Under the pieces are notes generated by a model. It searched no databases. It was not told the origin of the DNA and worked only from the letters and a program-made list of their open reading frames with translations. This document shows positions 39,833 through 48,957 of a DNA stretch of 64,000 bases, piece by piece (the first letter of the stretch is position 1; each line of letters opens with the position of its first letter). The stretch spans positions 992,001-1,056,000 of the forward strand of contig OY969087.1 in NCBI GenBank assembly GCA_963697525.1, given 5' to 3'. The DNA is from Bradymonas sp963697525. GTDB taxonomy: Bacteria > Myxococcota_A > Bradymonadia > Bradymonadales > Bradymonadaceae. The translations under genes were made by a program, and so were the position numbers.

Positions 39833-41341
39833 CTATAGCCGGAGCACGTTAGTGTGCTCGTCAGCGATGGCGTTACGCGTATCCAACACCAACGCCGCAC
39901 TGTCTGCGATCATGGCGTAGTCCACGCCCTCGTGGTCGGTGCACACGAGCACCGCATCGGCCCCGGCCACCAGCTCCTCGGTCAGCGCGCGCGACTCCAC
40001 GCCCAACTCCGCTACGCGCCCAACAAGCGGGTCGTGGTAGGCAAGGTCAGCGCCCCACCCTTCCAGCAGGCGCCAGATATCGATGGCCGGGGACTCGCGC
40101 GTGTCGTGGACGTTGGCCTTGTAGGCGACGCCCACGAGCAAGATCTTCGCCCCTTTGACCGGCTTGCCGCGCTCGTTCAGAAGCCGCACGAGCTTGTCGA
40201 CCACAAAGCGCGGCATGTTGGTATTGAGGTCGGTCGCCAGCTCGATGAACCGGTTGTGAAAGCCGTAGGACTTCGCCTTCCAGCTCAAATACGACGGATC
40301 CAGCGGGATGCAATGCCCCCCGATCCCCGGCCCCGGGTAAAAGGGCATAAACCCAAACGGCTTGGTGCTCGCCGCCTCGATGACCTCCCAGATATCGATC
40401 CCCATGCGGTCGCACATGATCGCCATCTCGTTGACCAGCGCGATATTGACCGCCCGAAAGGTATTCTCGAGCAGCTTGACGGTCTCCGCCTCCGTCGCGC
40501 TCTTGACCGGATGAACCCGCTCGATGATCTGCTCGTACAGCGCCGTCACAAGCTCGGTCGACGCCGCATCGATCCCGCCGACCACCTTGGGCGTATTGCC
40601 AATATTGTAGTCCGAGTTCCCGGGATCCACCCGCTCCGGGCTAAACGCCACAAACACCCCATCCGCGCCATCCGCTCCCCGTGACCGTGACCGGCCGTTC
40701 TCCGCCCCATCCGCGCCATCCGCTCCCCGTGACCGTGACCGTGACCGTGACCGGCCGTTCTCCGCTTCATCCGCCCCATCCGCGCCATCCGCTTCATCCG
40801 CGCCCCGTGACCGTGACCGTGACCGTGACCGTGACCGGCCGTTCTCCGCGCCCTCCGCGCCCCCCCTAACCAATCGCGGCGCCACCACCTCCACCGTCGT
40901 CCCCGGAAACGTCGTCGACTCCAACACCACCAAACACGGCCCCACCAGATGCTCGGCGAGCATATCGCACGCCGCCTGGATATACGTCAGGTCGGGCTGA
41001 CGCGTCTTATTGAGCGGTGTCGGCACACAGATGCACACCGCGTCGGCCTCCGCCGCCCGCGCATAATCGGACGTCGCCTCCAAGCGCCCGCTCTCCAACG
41101 CCGCCCCCAGCCGCGCATCGCTCACATCGGTCACGTAGCTCTCCCCCCGCCCGAGCTGCGCAATGCGCTCGGCGTCCGTATCGAGCGCAATCGCCCGAAA
41201 CCCCGCCTCGACGAATTCGAGCACCAGCGGCAGGCCCACATAGCCCTGCCCGACCACGCACACGGTGGCAGCACGTTCGGTGAAGCGGGAGAGGAGCGTT
41301 TGGGCGGTTGGGTTGGTCACGGTAGAAAGGAAAGGCGTCAT
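39833..41341 (-). CDS. UDP-N-acetyl-D-glucosamine 6-dehydrogenase (WbpA-like) with low-complexity insert
   Basis: 502 residues from ATG 41341, which overlaps the stop of the WecA-like gene (ATGA). N-terminal NAD fold CVVGQGYVGLPLVLEF, ICVPTPLNKTRQPDL and VLESTTFPGTT are diagnostic of WbpA; the central and C-terminal domains contain FMPFYPGPGIGGHCIPLDP (catalytic Cys). Between VVAPRLVRGG and VFVAFSPERVDPGN there is a 69-residue Gly/Arg/Ser/Ala/Asp repeat absent from relatives (see repeat). Without it the length would be about 433, normal for WbpA. It oxidises UDP-GlcNAc to UDP-GlcNAcA, the first step of the WbpA/B/E/D pathway. Translational coupling to the initiating transferase suggests joint production. 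Confidence 0.9.
   Translation of the reverse strand: MTPFLSTVTNPTAQTLLSRFTERAATVCVVGQGYVGLPLVLEFVEAGFRAIALDTDAERIAQLGRGESYVTDVSDARLGAALESGRLEATSDYARAAEADAVCICVPTPLNKTRQPDLTYIQAACDMLAEHLVGPCLVVLESTTFPGTTVEVVAPRLVRGGAEGAENGRSRSRSRSRSRGADEADGADGADEAENGRSRSRSRSRGADGADGAENGRSRSRGADGADGVFVAFSPERVDPGNSDYNIGNTPKVVGGIDAASTELVTALYEQIIERVHPVKSATEAETVKLLENTFRAVNIALVNEMAIMCDRMGIDIWEVIEAASTKPFGFMPFYPGPGIGGHCIPLDPSYLSWKAKSYGFHNRFIELATDLNTNMPRFVVDKLVRLLNERGKPVKGAKILLVGVAYKANVHDTRESPAIDIWRLLEGWGADLAYHDPLVGRVAELGVESRALTEELVAGADAVLVCTDHEGVDYAMIADSAALVLDTRNAIADEHTNVLRL
40658..40864. repeat. In-frame tandem microsatellite (GTGACC and CCATCCGCC units) inside the WbpA-like gene
   Basis: About 207 bases of the coding region are built of GTGACC hexamers in runs of two, four and five, the core GGCCGTTCTCCG repeated three times, and CCATCCGCG/CCATCCGCT nonamers. 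All units are multiples of three, so expansion keeps the frame; the encoded peptide is GRSRSRG alternating with ADGADG. The nonamer resembles the reverse complement of the GCGGATGAC array at 9529-9582. Confidence 0.9.
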
Positions 41342-42480
41342 TCGCCGGCGTCGGGTTTTGGCTCTTCGACGTTTTTCCAGCGCCGGATGACCGGCAGGCT
41401 CGCGCCCCAATGGCGCACGACCAAGAAGCCAGCAAGGCCGCCCAGCACCAGCAGGATGGTGACTTTGTCGTTGAGGGTGATCGCCGAAAGCAGGCCGAAT
41501 CCAGCGACGATGAAGCTGAGCGCGTACAGAATCCAGACCGCGGTGGGGTGGGAAAAGCCGACATCCAGCAGGGTGTGGTGGATGTGCTCGCGATCGGCGC
41601 GAAACATGGCGCCGAGGTCGCGAACCGAGACGCGCTTGGTGGAGGTGACCTGTCGTACCAGGCGCCGCGCCATCGAGTAGAGCGTGTCCAGAAGGGGCAC
41701 GGCCAGCATCTGCATGGGAATGAGCAGCGCCAGGCTGGTCGAGCGCTTGAGCGAGGTGTCAATGGAGATGACAGCGAGCAGAAAGCCGAGCAGGAGGGAG
41801 CCGGAGTCCCCCAGGAAAATGCGGGCGGGGTGACTGTTATACTTGAGGAAACCCAGGCACGCGCCCGCCAAAAGCGCCATGGACGCCATCGCCATGGCCT
41901 GGCCGTTCATCAAGGCGATCGCGAACACTGCGAAGCATGCGATGAACGCCACGCCCCCGGCGAGGCCGTCGAGCCCGTCGATGATATTGAAGGCGTTGGT
42001 GACGCCCACGATCCACACCAACGTGAGCGGCAGCGAGAGCAGCCCCAGGGGAACTGCACCCACAAAGGGCACCGCGAGACGCCCGATGGAAATGCCGCCG
42101 GCAAACATGACGATGAGAGCGGCGACGGTCTCGGCGATAAGCCGGATGACGACGCTCGCTCCCTTGGCATCGTCGTACAGCCCGATGCCGAACACGATCG
42201 TGGTCGCCGCCGCGGCCGAGATGTAGAAGCTGGGGTCGCGAAGGAACGGTCGCTGCATAACCGGCAGCAACGCCACGCCGACGATGACGATGATGCCGAG
42301 CGTGAGGAAAATCGCCATGCCCCCGACGCGAGGTACAGGCGTTTCATGGACCTTTCGCTCACCGGGATTGTCCAAGATCTTCCACTTGTGGCCCAGGCGG
42401 ATACACAACGGCGTAATCAGCGCCGTGAGTATCCAGCTCACGAAGAACAGGCCGACTGATACTGCGGTGATGTTTGTCAT
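41338..42480 (-). CDS. Undecaprenyl-phosphate N-acetylhexosamine-1-phosphate transferase (WecA/TagO family)
   Basis: 380 residues from ATG 42480, an integral membrane protein with about 11 hydrophobic segments (MTNITAVSVGLFFVSWILTALITPL first). Conserved family motifs: PRVGGMAIFL, GLYDDAKGAS (catalytic Asp), IVGVTNAFNIIDGLDGLAGG, FLKYNSHPARIFLGDSGSLLLGF and the C-terminal REHIHHTLLDVG (His-rich loop). It starts glycan assembly by moving a sugar phosphate from a UDP-sugar to undecaprenyl phosphate on the inner membrane. The stop overlaps the start of the WbpA-like gene by four bases. The 82-base gap to the Wzc-like gene upstream indicates a shared minus-strand unit. Confidence 0.93.
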   Translation of the reverse strand: MTNITAVSVGLFFVSWILTALITPLCIRLGHKWKILDNPGERKVHETPVPRVGGMAIFLTLGIIVIVGVALLPVMQRPFLRDPSFYISAAAATTIVFGIGLYDDAKGASVVIRLIAETVAALIVMFAGGISIGRLAVPFVGAVPLGLLSLPLTLVWIVGVTNAFNIIDGLDGLAGGVAFIACFAVFAIALMNGQAMAMASMALLAGACLGFLKYNSHPARIFLGDSGSLLLGFLLAVISIDTSLKRSTSLALLIPMQMLAVPLLDTLYSMARRLVRQVTSTKRVSVRDLGAMFRADREHIHHTLLDVGFSHPTAVWILYALSFIVAGFGLLSAITLNDKVTILLVLGGLAGFLVVRHWGASLPVIRRWKNVEEPKPDAGE

Positions 42481-42562
42481 AGACCACAAACACGCAGGAC
42501 GGGAACTGCCTAGAGAATGACAGTTCTCCAAATGCGAATCCAGTTACAAATAAGCGACAGTT

Positions 42563-44806
42563 CTAGCTGGCGAGTTTGGACGATTGATCGACGTCCTCCC
42601 CGTAGTACGAATAGCGTCCGTAATATTTGTATCCGTAGTAGTAGCCACCGGCGTCGCGCGAGATCTCGTTGAGTACAACACCCATCAGCGGTGCGCCGAT
42701 GCCCTGAAGTTGGTCGAGCGAGCGGGCGAGCATTTCCTTGCGCGTTTTGGCGAATTTGATGACCAGGAGCATGCCGTCGACGAGATTGCTCAGGATCAAC
42801 GCATCGGAGACAGCCCCCAGCGGGGGCGAGTCGAAGATGACGCGGTCGTACTTATCGCGCATCTGATCGGCGATCTCGTGAAATTTCTCGGAGTGCAGCA
42901 TCTCAGACGGGTTGGGCGGCACGTCGCCGCAGGTCACCGTGTACAGCCCATCGATGCGCGTCTCTTTGGTGACCGCGTCGAGCTGGGCCTCACCTTTGAC
43001 CAGCGCGGAGAGCCCGATCTTGTTGTCGACCCCCAAAGCCTTGTGGATCCGCGGTCGGCGGAGGTCGCCATCGACAAGAAGTGTCTTGAGGCCCGACTGG
43101 GCCATGGCGATGGCCATATTGACCGAGGTGATCGTCTTGCCCTCGGAGGGGCCCGGGCTGGTCACCAACATCAACTCCGGCGGGTTATCCGGCGACATGA
43201 ACGTCAAGTTGGTGCGCAGTGTCTTGATCCCCTCGGCGTACGAGCTTTTGGGGGCGGTGTAGGTGATGGTATCGGCGGCGGACTGACCGATGACTTCTAA
43301 GCCACGCAGCACGCCACCGTCCAGGTGAGGAAGCGTCGTCAGAATCGGCTTGTCGGTGAGCTGCGCGATGTCGTCCTCGCGCTTGACGGTGGTGTCGAGG
43401 CTGTCGATGAGAACCGTGGCGCCCACTCCCAGTCCAAGACCCAGCAAGAGGCCAACGGCGAGGTTCAGCGGCAGCACTGGGCTGACCGGGGTCTCAGGCT
43501 TGTCCGCGTGCTCGAGCACCTGGATGTCCTTCGACTCGTACGAGGAGTTGATGTTCAGCTCCGAGGAGCGCATCAGCACCGTTTCGTACAGCTTCTGGAG
43601 GTTGTCGGCGCGGTCCTTGAGTTGCTGATACGGCACGCCCAGCTTACTGAGCTCGAGCAGTTGCGACTTGTAGGTAGCCTGCTGCTTTTCGAGCTTGGCC
43701 TCCGTCTTGTGCAGGGCGGCAACGCTGTTGCGCACCTCGGAGATACTGCGATCGATCTCCGACCGGATGTGCTTGTTGACGACGTCGAGTTGCTCTTTGA
43801 TTTCCTGGACGTCCGGGTGGCTGTCCAAATAGCGGGTCTTGAGCTTAGCAAGTTGCTCTTGAAGATCGGCTCGATGCTGCAGGGCCGCTTGCACCGAGCT
43901 TTCGTGCGCCCCGTTTGAGATGCGGTCTTGAAGCAAGCCCGAAACGGCGGTGAGATCCTCGCCCTTCTTCTGCATTTGCTCTATCTGCTCGAGCAGGGAC
44001 TCCTCGCGGGCAAGGTCGCCGCGCACCTCGTTGAGTTGTTTGCCGACGGCCTCCATGTTCTGGGCGCTCTGATTCTGGCGGTCTTCGTAGGACGTCGACA
44101 GGATGTTGTGCTTTTGCTTGTATTTCTGCAGGTCGAGCTGGGCTTCCTCAAGCTCTTGCTTTTTGCTGGACACGTAGTTGTCGAACCAGTTGACGATCTG
44201 CTTGAGGCCACCGCTCTGGAACTCGTGCGTGTAAGAAACGTACTCTTCAGTCGTCGCGTTGGCGATATCCGCAGACAGCTGGGGGTCTTTGGTCTTGACG
44301 GTGACTATGCCGACGCGGCTATCGCGCTGCAGGCGCACATCGGAAACCTTCAGCACCCGTTCCACCGCCGCCTTCATCTTTTCTTTGTCTGTGCGCGGCT
44401 TTCCGTCTGCGGGCGGCGTCAAAAAACCCTTACGTTCGATCAATCCTTCGCGCTTGACCACGCGTTCTGCAAACCAGCGTGATTGCAGCACTTCCTTCTG
44501 GGTGTTCCAGAACATCTCGAAGTCCCAGCGCCCGCCGGGATCGATGAGTTGGACCTGCTCCATCTTGCGGCCCATGATGCTGCCGCGCTTTTGATGAAAG
44601 ATGATCTTGCTTGAGGCCTGGTAAATCTGGGGCTGATGTTTGGTCCAGAAGTAAGCACCTGCTACGCACACGACCACCGCGATGAGGATAATCCAGTAGT
44701 ATTGCCGCAGAAGCCGCCAGTAGTGCGACACGAGTTCGCCGAGCGTTATCTCGTCAGCCGCTGGCAGCGGCGCGTGGACTTCTTGGAATTGTGGGCTATC
44801 AGCCAT
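42563..44806 (-). CDS. Polysaccharide co-polymerase/tyrosine autokinase (Wzc-like)
   Basis: 747 residues. N-terminal Wzz domain with a first membrane segment near 38-58 (YYWIILIAVVVCVAGAYF), a long coiled-coil region (about 170-440), a second membrane segment near 470 (LNLAVGLLLGLGLGVGATVLID) and a C-terminal BY-kinase domain. The Walker A is GPSEGKT near 551-558, Walker A-prime LLVDGDLRRPRIH, and Walker B VIFDSPPLG. The tail is rich in tyrosine (GGYYYGYKYYGRYSYYGE), the expected autophosphorylation cluster. It controls chain length and export of a Wzx/Wzy-dependent polysaccharide. It diverges from the polymerase gene; the 124-base gap 44807-44930 should hold both promoters. Confidence 0.95.
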   Translation of the reverse strand: MADSPQFQEVHAPLPAADEITLGELVSHYWRLLRQYYWIILIAVVVCVAGAYFWTKHQPQIYQASSKIIFHQKRGSIMGRKMEQVQLIDPGGRWDFEMFWNTQKEVLQSRWFAERVVKREGLIERKGFLTPPADGKPRTDKEKMKAAVERVLKVSDVRLQRDSRVGIVTVKTKDPQLSADIANATTEEYVSYTHEFQSGGLKQIVNWFDNYVSSKKQELEEAQLDLQKYKQKHNILSTSYEDRQNQSAQNMEAVGKQLNEVRGDLAREESLLEQIEQMQKKGEDLTAVSGLLQDRISNGAHESSVQAALQHRADLQEQLAKLKTRYLDSHPDVQEIKEQLDVVNKHIRSEIDRSISEVRNSVAALHKTEAKLEKQQATYKSQLLELSKLGVPYQQLKDRADNLQKLYETVLMRSSELNINSSYESKDIQVLEHADKPETPVSPVLPLNLAVGLLLGLGLGVGATVLIDSLDTTVKREDDIAQLTDKPILTTLPHLDGGVLRGLEVIGQSAADTITYTAPKSSYAEGIKTLRTNLTFMSPDNPPELMLVTSPGPSEGKTITSVNMAIAMAQSGLKTLLVDGDLRRPRIHKALGVDNKIGLSALVKGEAQLDAVTKETRIDGLYTVTCGDVPPNPSEMLHSEKFHEIADQMRDKYDRVIFDSPPLGAVSDALILSNLVDGMLLVIKFAKTRKEMLARSLDQLQGIGAPLMGVVLNEISRDAGGYYYGYKYYGRYSYYGEDVDQSSKLAS

Positions 44807-44930
44807 GCTACATCTTCGGTGAAAACGGTCGGAAGCTCGGTGCGCACGCTAGAACACCGGCTAGGTCAGCCAATGTTCCGCCAGCTTGACTAAGCTCCCC
44901 TGGTTTGTCCAGCGCGCGCCATGGTGGTGA

Positions 44931-47582
44931 ATGGTCCCCGAATCGAAGAAGGTGTTTGATTCTTCGACTTTAACCCATGGAATGGTAGAGTTTTGTTATT
45001 TTCGAGTCAACTTTGGCGACTCGTCTTCCCCCCGAGCCGTAGTGAAGCGCGCTTATCAAATTCTGTTTTGGGGCATCTTGGTTGCCGCGCCGCTGGCCGT
45101 TGGCAGCGTGCATACCAGCGTGGTGATCACGTTGGCCGCCCTCGCGCTGATGACCCGGGTGTTGCAGCAGCGTGCATTGCACGAGCATTCGGGCGGGAAC
45201 ACCCTGCTTTCTGTGCCTTCGCTCGCCTTTTGGTTGCTCGGCATCGTGTGCCTGCTGCAGATCATTCCGCTGCCGACGCGGGTCGTCGAGGTGTTCAATC
45301 CACAGCGATGGCATCATTTCGTGGCCGGCTGGAAGCTTGTGTTTCCCGCAATCCCGGTGCCCCGCTCGTGGATGCCGCTGTCGCTCGATCCCGCTCAGAC
45401 GGCCGACAGAGGCCTGCGCTGGATGACGCTGGCGTTGATCTCGCTCATCGCCTGCAACCATGGCCGACAGCGCCATGCGTGGCATCAAGTCTTGCGCGTC
45501 GTCACCGGCGCCGGGCTCGCCGTCCTGCTGGTGGGCGCCGCTCAGGTCTTCAGCGGGACCACCAAGGTGCTGTTCGTCTACGAGCCCGAGGCGTCGCTCA
45601 AGCCATTCACCACCTTCATCAGCCCCAATCATGCGGCGGTGTTCTTCGGGCTTTGTTCGCTGTGTGCGTTTGCCCTGGCGTTGCGCAGCTTTCCTAGAAG
45701 TAGCAAGGAAGCGCTTTTGGCGAGTGGTGCGGGCCTAGCCTTGATGGTGGCGATGTCCGAGCAGGACAGTGTGGGGGCGTCCATCGGATACTGGGTCGCG
45801 ATGATCGCGCTGTTCGGGTTCTTCCTGCAGAGCACCCAATCACGACGTCTTCTCAGCGAGCATCGCGCTCGGCGCCTCTCCGTGGTGCTCTTCAGCCTGC
45901 CGCTTGTCGCGCCGTTGGCGGCGTTCCTCGCCTGGCACTTTGGCCCGCGCTCGGTCAGCTCGGCTCTAATGCACTCGACGGTGGGGCAATGGATCCGAGA
46001 TGACGGAAGGATTCGCCTGGAGTTGATGGCATCAGTACTCAAGGCGTCGGCGGATTTCCCGATACTCGGTGCTGGTGCCGGCGCTACCCGGCGCGTGCTC
46101 TCCCCCTACCTCGACTGGAGCAAGCTTCCTCCTGCGGTCGTGCCGACCATCGAAAATGAACCTGTCGAGTGGCTATTTCACTTCGGGTGGTTGGTCGCGA
46201 TCATCGCAATTGTGCTTCTCGTCATGTACCTCGTCTACGCCTTTAAGGGGCATCGACGGGGCCATCGTCTGCGCTATGGTGCTGCACTGGCGGTGGGACT
46301 ATTCTTTGCGTTCAATGCCCAATTTCATTTTCCGTTCTTCGCGCTCGGGATCGCGATACCTGCCATCGCCGTGCTCGAGGTTGCGCATTCGAAAGAGCGA
46401 GGTGGCGCGGAGGGCATTTTGCGGTCGGGCCACCTCCTTGTCTTGGGAGGATGGCGGCAGTGGGCGCTGGTGGGCGCGATGGCCGTTGCAGGCATCTGGT
46501 TCATTGCAGCGAATAACCACTTTGAGACGGCCGGCGATCTGCCCGCGCACGAAGGGCAGCGCCAGGAAGAATTGAACCACTGGCTCGAGGCGACGCCTAC
46601 GGATGCTCGGCTGTATGCGGCCGCTGCGCAGCAGGCGAGCAGACAGGGCGAGAAGTCGAGGTCCATCAAGTTGGCTCAGCATGCGGTCAGGCTAGAACCA
46701 ACCGCGCAGATGCGGCTGTTCTCGGCGCGCACGATGTGGAAAGCCGGCCGCGAAGAAGACGCGCTCGACGCGTATCGGCACGTGTTTTCGCCTCACTTCC
46801 CGCAGAATCTGATTGGATGGATCGGCAAGTACCTGGTGCCGGTGGTCCAGAAGCCAGCCGCCATCGCTCGGGCGTTGGGACGAGCGACGCCGAGGCAGTG
46901 GCGGGTGGCGGCACGTGTCATTCGCCGGGACTATGGCGAAGTGGCCGTTCAAACGTTTGCGCTGCAACTCGTCGATGGTCATCCAACGGCCTACGAGCCG
47001 TACCGCCAACTCATTCGCAGCTATCTGCGTACGCGTCACTTCGCCTTGGCCGAGTTGTGGGCACGCATGCTCATTTCGCGCGGCCTCAAGGGAGCGGACG
47101 GGGCGACGGGGCAAGCCCTGCTGGTGCAGGCCATCTGGGAGCAAGGTGGACGTCAACGCGCTCGCCGACTGGCCTGGAAAGCCTTCGAGCACGATCCATC
47201 CGACGAAGATCTGGCCATGCGGCTGGTTCAATACCGCACGAAGGATCCGAAAGAATCGTCGCAACGAGAAGCTGCCGCGATCGGGGTTGTCGTCCAGCGT
47301 TTTTGTTCGCACCCCGAAAACAACGTCGTATTGCGTCGGTGCTGGCTCGCCAAAGGCTGGCTCGCCGAGCGGCAGGGCCGGCTCGAGGACGCTGAATACG
47401 TCTACGAGCGTGTGCAACGAAAGCTCGGCGATCCCGAATCAATCGCCAGCTTTTATGCGCGACAGGGCCGGTGCATCAAACTCAACGCACTCATCTCTCG
47501 TTTGGAGTCGGGAGACGATCCCCGCGCCAAGCGGTTGCGTCGGCTGACCGCCGAGTGCGTCGATGCCCGAGAGAAGCGTTGA
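44931..47582 (+). CDS. O-antigen polymerase/ligase (Wzy-like) fused to TPR-like C-terminus
   Basis: 883 residues from ATG 44931; an in-frame ATG at 44982 or GTG at 45042 just before the first membrane segment are alternatives. Residues about 40-560 form about ten membrane segments (for example ILFWGILVAAPLAVGSVHTSV, AFLAWHFG, RYGAALAVGLFFAFNAQFHF). A large periplasmic loop with the conserved Wzy/ligase pattern (FPILGAGAGATRRVLSPYL, then NEPVEWLFHFGWLVA) is in the middle. The C-terminal 320 residues are soluble and helical with TPR-like repeats (RSIKLAQHAVRLEP, AEYVYERVQRKLG-like). It would polymerise or ligate glycan units outside the inner membrane. The soluble fusion may bind partners in the periplasm. 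Confidence 0.83.
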   Translation: MVPESKKVFDSSTLTHGMVEFCYFRVNFGDSSSPRAVVKRAYQILFWGILVAAPLAVGSVHTSVVITLAALALMTRVLQQRALHEHSGGNTLLSVPSLAFWLLGIVCLLQIIPLPTRVVEVFNPQRWHHFVAGWKLVFPAIPVPRSWMPLSLDPAQTADRGLRWMTLALISLIACNHGRQRHAWHQVLRVVTGAGLAVLLVGAAQVFSGTTKVLFVYEPEASLKPFTTFISPNHAAVFFGLCSLCAFALALRSFPRSSKEALLASGAGLALMVAMSEQDSVGASIGYWVAMIALFGFFLQSTQSRRLLSEHRARRLSVVLFSLPLVAPLAAFLAWHFGPRSVSSALMHSTVGQWIRDDGRIRLELMASVLKASADFPILGAGAGATRRVLSPYLDWSKLPPAVVPTIENEPVEWLFHFGWLVAIIAIVLLVMYLVYAFKGHRRGHRLRYGAALAVGLFFAFNAQFHFPFFALGIAIPAIAVLEVAHSKERGGAEGILRSGHLLVLGGWRQWALVGAMAVAGIWFIAANNHFETAGDLPAHEGQRQEELNHWLEATPTDARLYAAAAQQASRQGEKSRSIKLAQHAVRLEPTAQMRLFSARTMWKAGREEDALDAYRHVFSPHFPQNLIGWIGKYLVPVVQKPAAIARALGRATPRQWRVAARVIRRDYGEVAVQTFALQLVDGHPTAYEPYRQLIRSYLRTRHFALAELWARMLISRGLKGADGATGQALLVQAIWEQGGRQRARRLAWKAFEHDPSDEDLAMRLVQYRTKDPKESSQREAAAIGVVVQRFCSHPENNVVLRRCWLAKGWLAERQGRLEDAEYVYERVQRKLGDPESIASFYARQGRCIKLNALISRLESGDDPRAKRLRRLTAECVDAREKR

Positions 47583-47644
47583 CGCGGTTTCGTCTTCCTC
47601 CGTATCTTCCCATCGCTGGCACTACCCTCATCGATCGGCAAACC

Positions 47645-48859
47645 GTGAGCCACAGCAAGTCGAAAATTCACGTGATGACCGTCTTTGGCACCCGTCCCGA
47701 GGCGATCAAGATGGCCCCGGTCGTGCGGGAGTTAAACGCTCGCTCGGAGGTCTTCGAGCAGACCGTCTGTGTGACCGCTCAGCATCGTGAGATGCTCGAC
47801 CAGGTGCTCGATCTGTTCGAGATCGTGCCCGACGTCGACCTCGACCTGATGCGCGCAAACCAGGGCTTGTCCGAACTCACCTCGCGCATTCTGCTTGGAG
47901 TGACCGACGTGTTGGCCGACGTCGCGCCCGACGTCGTGCTCGTCCACGGCGACACGACGACCACGCTGGCGGCGAGCCTGGCGGCATTTTATGCCCGGGT
48001 GCCGGTGGGCCACGTGGAGGCGGGGCTGCGCACCGGGAATCTGCACCACCCGTGGCCGGAAGAGGCCAATCGCAAGTTGACCGATGTGCTGGCCGAGGTC
48101 TACTTCGCTCCCACCGGGCGTGCCCGTCAGAACCTGCTCGACGAGCAGGTCGCCGACGCCAAGATCGACGTCACCGGCAATACCGTCATCGATGCCTTGC
48201 TGTGGGTGCGCGACAAGCTGCGCGCGCAGAACACCGGAGGCGACGCCGTCGCTGCTCTCCTCCAGCAAAATTCCGCCGGCGAGGCGCCTCCGAAGGCGCT
48301 GGTCGACTTTGTCACCGCGCGGGATGATGCATCCGACCCGCTGGCGGCGCCGCTCGTGCTCATCACCGGCCATCGCCGGGAGAATTTTGGCGGCGGCTTC
48401 CAAGAGATCGTCCGGGGCATCGGCGAGCTGGCCGCGCGCTACCCCGACGGCCGTTTCGTCTACCCGGTTCACTTGAATCCGAACGTCCAGCAGCCCGTCT
48501 ACGATGCCTTGTCGGGCCTGGACAATGTCGACCTGATTCCCCCGCTGGACTACGCCCCGTTCGTCTTCTTGATGGATCGCGCCACGCTCGTGCTCACCGA
48601 CTCCGGCGGCATTCAGGAGGAGGCGCCCAGCCTCGCCAAGCCGGTGCTGGTGATGCGCGACACCACCGAGCGCCCCGAGGCGATCGAGGCGGGCACCGCT
48701 CGCCTGGTCGGCGCCGACGCTGGACGCATCGTGGGGGAAGTCAGCCGCCTATTGGATCACGTCGTCGAATATGACAAAATGGCCCGTGCGAAGAACCCCT
48801 TCGGGGACGGCACGGCCGCCCAACAGATCGTCGACGGCCTGCAGAAGCGGTTCACCTAG
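47645..48859 (+). CDS. wecB: UDP-N-acetylglucosamine 2-epimerase (WecB/WbpI family)
   Basis: 404 residues from GTG 47645; the extended open frame upstream is not conserved. Family motifs: IHVMTVFGTRPEAIKMAP at the N-terminus, VHGDTTTTLAAS, HVEAGLRTGNLHHPWPEE, ITGHRRENFGGG, HLNPNVQQPV and LTDSGGIQEEAPSLAKPVLVMRDTTERPEA. It converts UDP-GlcNAc to UDP-ManNAc (or, if WbpI-like, UDP-GlcNAc(3NAc)A to its manno isomer). The 99-base gap to wecC and the shared direction suggest the ManNAcA pathway. No leader was seen upstream of it. Confidence 0.94.
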   Translation: MSHSKSKIHVMTVFGTRPEAIKMAPVVRELNARSEVFEQTVCVTAQHREMLDQVLDLFEIVPDVDLDLMRANQGLSELTSRILLGVTDVLADVAPDVVLVHGDTTTTLAASLAAFYARVPVGHVEAGLRTGNLHHPWPEEANRKLTDVLAEVYFAPTGRARQNLLDEQVADAKIDVTGNTVIDALLWVRDKLRAQNTGGDAVAALLQQNSAGEAPPKALVDFVTARDDASDPLAAPLVLITGHRRENFGGGFQEIVRGIGELAARYPDGRFVYPVHLNPNVQQPVYDALSGLDNVDLIPPLDYAPFVFLMDRATLVLTDSGGIQEEAPSLAKPVLVMRDTTERPEAIEAGTARLVGADAGRIVGEVSRLLDHVVEYDKMARAKNPFGDGTAAQQIVDGLQKRFT

Positions 48860-48957
48860 CCCAACCAAGAAACCAAGAGTCACGAACCAAGCACATTCGC
48901 GGTAGGTCGGTCTGCCCCCGGCTGGCGAAGCGCTGTCCATTCGTTCGGAAGTGATCA

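Noticed and set aside
39833..41341. Treating the dehydrogenase as a pseudogene because of its repeat
   Set aside because: Frame is open throughout and catalytic motifs on both sides of the insert are intact.
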